DNA of 64,000 nt from Sipunculus nudus (Eukaryota; Annelida; Sipuncula; Golfingiida; Sipunculidae): the NCBI GenBank assembly GCA_026874595.1, contig CM049321.1, forward strand, positions 3,580,979-3,644,978, read 5' to 3'. The position numbers and the translations under genes were made by a program. Below the pieces are notes generated by a model. It did not search any database. It was not told where the DNA came from and worked only from the letters and a program-made list of their open reading frames with translations. This document shows positions 62,003-64,000 of the stretch, one piece after another. Each line of letters begins with the position of its first letter. Position 1 is the first letter of the stretch.

Positions 62003-62232
62003 CATGATGACGTCATCAACAGTCAGTACATACACTGAGTCGTTATAGTGAATGATTGTGGAATAAGCGAAACTGACGGCTGGGTTGTCATGATGGAACT
62101 CAGTGTCCACCCAGACTTGGAAGGCTTTGTTAATGTCAGAGGCGAAATTGTAGGTGCAGTTGCTACGGAAATGTACCATCGGGCCTTTGTCGAATTGGTG
62201 GTAGTTTCCGTTTCCGCTCAACTTGCAACAGT
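62003..62232 (-). CDS. vWD module X, exon 1 (N-terminal half of D domain)
   Basis: Internal exon encoding the front of a von Willebrand factor type D domain, a cysteine-rich extracellular module. The acceptor reads ..attacag|AC and the donor ATG|gtacgt. The exon is 230 nt, enters at phase 1 and leaves at phase 0. The translation opens with CCKLSGNGNYHQFDKG, matching the usual C-x-GDPHY-TFDG start in degraded form, and then has the C-T-Y of the family (SNCTYNFA). The middle strands read AVSFAYSTIIHYNDSVYVL. It joins in frame to the exon at 60,196. The canonical GDPH is replaced by GNGNYH, so metal-binding or multimerising properties of classical D domains cannot be assumed. The upstream exon should end with one nucleotide of a split codon; I did not find it. 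Being vWD is well supported; the full protein identity is unknown. Confidence 0.85.
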
Positions 62233-62786
62233 CTGTAATAATGAATTAAAATAAATTCTGATATTTATAAAAAAATGACTGACAAAGATGCAAATTGTAA
62301 TACACAAACAGAAATGCACCTCTCAAGTCAATTTAGTAAGAAATAAAAACATTATTGCGGTCTAGACTTTAGCCGTAACGAAACTACACTTTCTGATAGA
62401 TTAAAAAAAATATATATATTAGTGAATGAAACCGCCTCCATTTTAATGCATACTCAACTAAGTATTTGTAATCAGTGCATCAAAAGTATTGCATTAAGGT
62501 TTCGGACTACGAAACAACGGGGGGTTAAACACAATTATTCTGGCGACAACCAGGCCCGGTGAACCTCACCTGCGGGTTCTGGCTGTAGTACACCGAGAAA
62601 GGCATTAAGGCGCACTCATTTACGAGCAAACACCATTGTGGGTATTAGCCTTCTATTTAGCCTTCTGTTAAACCTCACCCTGGTATGGTTTAGACCGAAT
62701 GTAAAAAATCTCACCGCTGAGATTCGAATTAGGGCGATGGGGGTATATATCCCGCGACGTTTAAGCAAGAGGGATGGTCCATGTAA

Positions 62787-62788
<2 letters not shown>

Positions 62789-62848
<60 letters not shown>
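62789..62848. repeat. (TA)n microsatellite
   Basis: About 60 bases; counterpart of 671-739 within the segmental duplication. Confidence 0.98.
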
Positions 62849-63448
62849 TTTTGAACGATTTTTAACGTTTAACCTCTTTAAGTCTTCTTTTGACTTAGCT
62901 GTATTGTTCAACCTTGTCAAGTCTATAAGGTTTTAAGTAAAAACGATCTAGTCATTTTAAAATTTTTATTTTGAAAATCAGCTTATATGTTTCATGTTTA
63001 TTATTCAAATGAAATGTTAATTATAAAGTACTTCTGATCAGTTCATTTCTTACAGTTTCTTAAAATAGCTCAAGTTGGTTACCATTTTGCGTACGTGCTG
63101 AAACCCGGATGTTACAGGTCGCATGTCGAAAATATTTAACCTTATATGTCTGATGTTTATATAGTTATTACACTTTATTTCAAGCCCATTCAATGTGATC
63201 CTGCTACAATTTAAAACATATGATACAACATGTACATACAGACAATATAAGGATTTAAGGATTTGAGAAGCGGATCTGGTCTAATATATATCATATATCA
63301 TTACTCAAAATAGATAGATAACAAATGCTCTATTGCAGAATGGAATTTGAACACACTCGATTGTTTTATATTGCAGACTGTAATTTAAATATACTTAATG
63401 ATTCATGCATTTTCTCTCATCGCCTTTAAGTTGTATCTTTAGCATACA

Positions 63449-63660
63449 TATTCCTAAGATAAATGTAAACTTACAATAACTATTTGTACATTCCATGTAA
63501 AATAAGTAATCGCCCAACTCTACATGGTTCAGATTGTAGCGTTCGGTAGACTGTAGAGGAGGAGGAAACCAAAGAAACCGGAGAAAACCACCGCCGGGAA
63601 TCAAACCCGGTCGCCAGCGTAGAAAGCCGAGTGTTTTACCAGTCGACTGTCCAGGCCCCC
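63449..63660 (-). mobile_element. tRNA-derived SINE inserted in one duplication copy
   Basis: On the minus strand it begins GGGGCCTGGACAGTCGACTG (tRNA-like with box A), then GACCGGGTTTGATTCCC (box B), then GGCGGTGGTTTTCTCCGG and a body of about 120 bases. The sequence is absent from the paralogous site at about 1,165-1,190, where flanks join directly, so the insertion is younger than the duplication. The GTGGTTTTCTCCGGxTTxC stretch after the tRNA part recalls conserved central domains of animal SINE superfamilies; I did not assign one. Confidence 0.7.
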
Positions 63661-64000
63661 AACATGTACTCTTATGATTGTAAGTGTTATAACATATACT
63701 ATGCCATTAGTATGAACATGATAAGTCTATCAACTTCCTGGACTGTATGTATGTTTCGCCTGTGCCCTTTTACTCACCAAATTTAGCTAGAATTGTGTGT
63801 TTTGCCATGTAGGGTTGAAACTTTAACATTTTTTTTTAAGCTAAGTCTGGGCATTTTACTAATTATTACCTCCCATTTTCTGAACACATGCTCTGTGATA
63901 AACTTTCATTCTAGTAATGTATAAGAATTATTATTTTATATATTTTATTTATTTCTGAAACACTGCAGTTCATTTAGATACGAAGAACATATCGACATTG

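Larger units (their letters stand above)
62285..63730. repeat. Segmental duplication, copy next to module X exon 1
   Basis: Counterpart of 170-1,270. It is about 200 bases longer because a tRNA-like SINE (about 63,449-63,660) sits in it and is absent from the left copy. The block holds the (TA)n run at 62,789-62,848 and otherwise no gene. The preceding coding exon of the vWD gene, which must end in phase 1, is not visible between here and 64,000. Confidence 0.85.

Noticed and set aside
63590-63660. Functional tRNA gene
   Set aside because: The box A/box B head is followed by a SINE body and does not fold into a full cloverleaf; the copy is a retroposon insertion.

Overview
The window looks like animal nuclear DNA, most likely from a marine invertebrate and perhaps a mollusc. 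It is AT-rich and full of (TA)n microsatellites and poly-G/poly-C runs. Genes are split into short exons by introns of 0.3-3.5 kb. The repeats include a GIY-YIG Penelope-like retroelement, tRNA-derived SINE-like elements, hammerhead ribozyme motifs and diverged tandem repeats. The taxon is inferred from this overall repeat and gene style; no single marker proves it.

The only clearly recognisable host coding sequence is on the minus strand. It consists of exons encoding von Willebrand factor type D (vWD) domains. From right to left, module X has three exons (62,232-62,003; 60,196-59,982; 56,483-56,370). A 17-nt micro-exon (56,089-56,073) and module Y (54,438-54,197; 52,470-52,289; 51,386-51,306) follow. 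A further partial module, Y' (29,506-29,418; 28,723-28,533; 28,018-27,938), lies about 22 kb away. Splice phases repeat in all modules (1>0, 0>2, 2>2, then the micro-exon 2>1), so one module plus its linker is a phase 1-1 cassette. Y' arose by duplicating the rear of Y with its introns (about 25,147-28,930 versus 49,370-54,181). The intron upstream of X is likewise duplicated at the left edge (about 170-1,270 versus 62,285-63,730). Neither a start nor a proven end of this gene is in view, and X-Y and Y' may be one gene or two paralogues. A lysine-rich terminal exon with stop codon and nearby AATAAA lies between them at 45,274-45,375; its owner is unknown.

The middle (about 32.6-41.4 kb) is a second segmental duplication. 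One copy carries a 5'-truncated, frameshifted Penelope-like element (about 33,324-35,223) between TA runs; the other copy is an empty site. A hammerhead ribozyme fold lies downstream of the element's ORF. A second one with the same architecture is at 9,074-9,133, and two decayed relatives sit in short TA-flanked repeats at 9.4 and 13.4 kb.

The left 25 kb holds no convincing host gene. It contains diverged tandem repeats (3.4-3.9, 13.9-14.2, 14.2-15.0, 15.4-16.0, 19.1-20.1 kb), SINE-like pieces, an LTR-retrotransposon-like Gag fragment (21.1 kb) and microsatellites. All exon calls come from reading splice sites and domain motifs by eye; none is supported by transcript data here.
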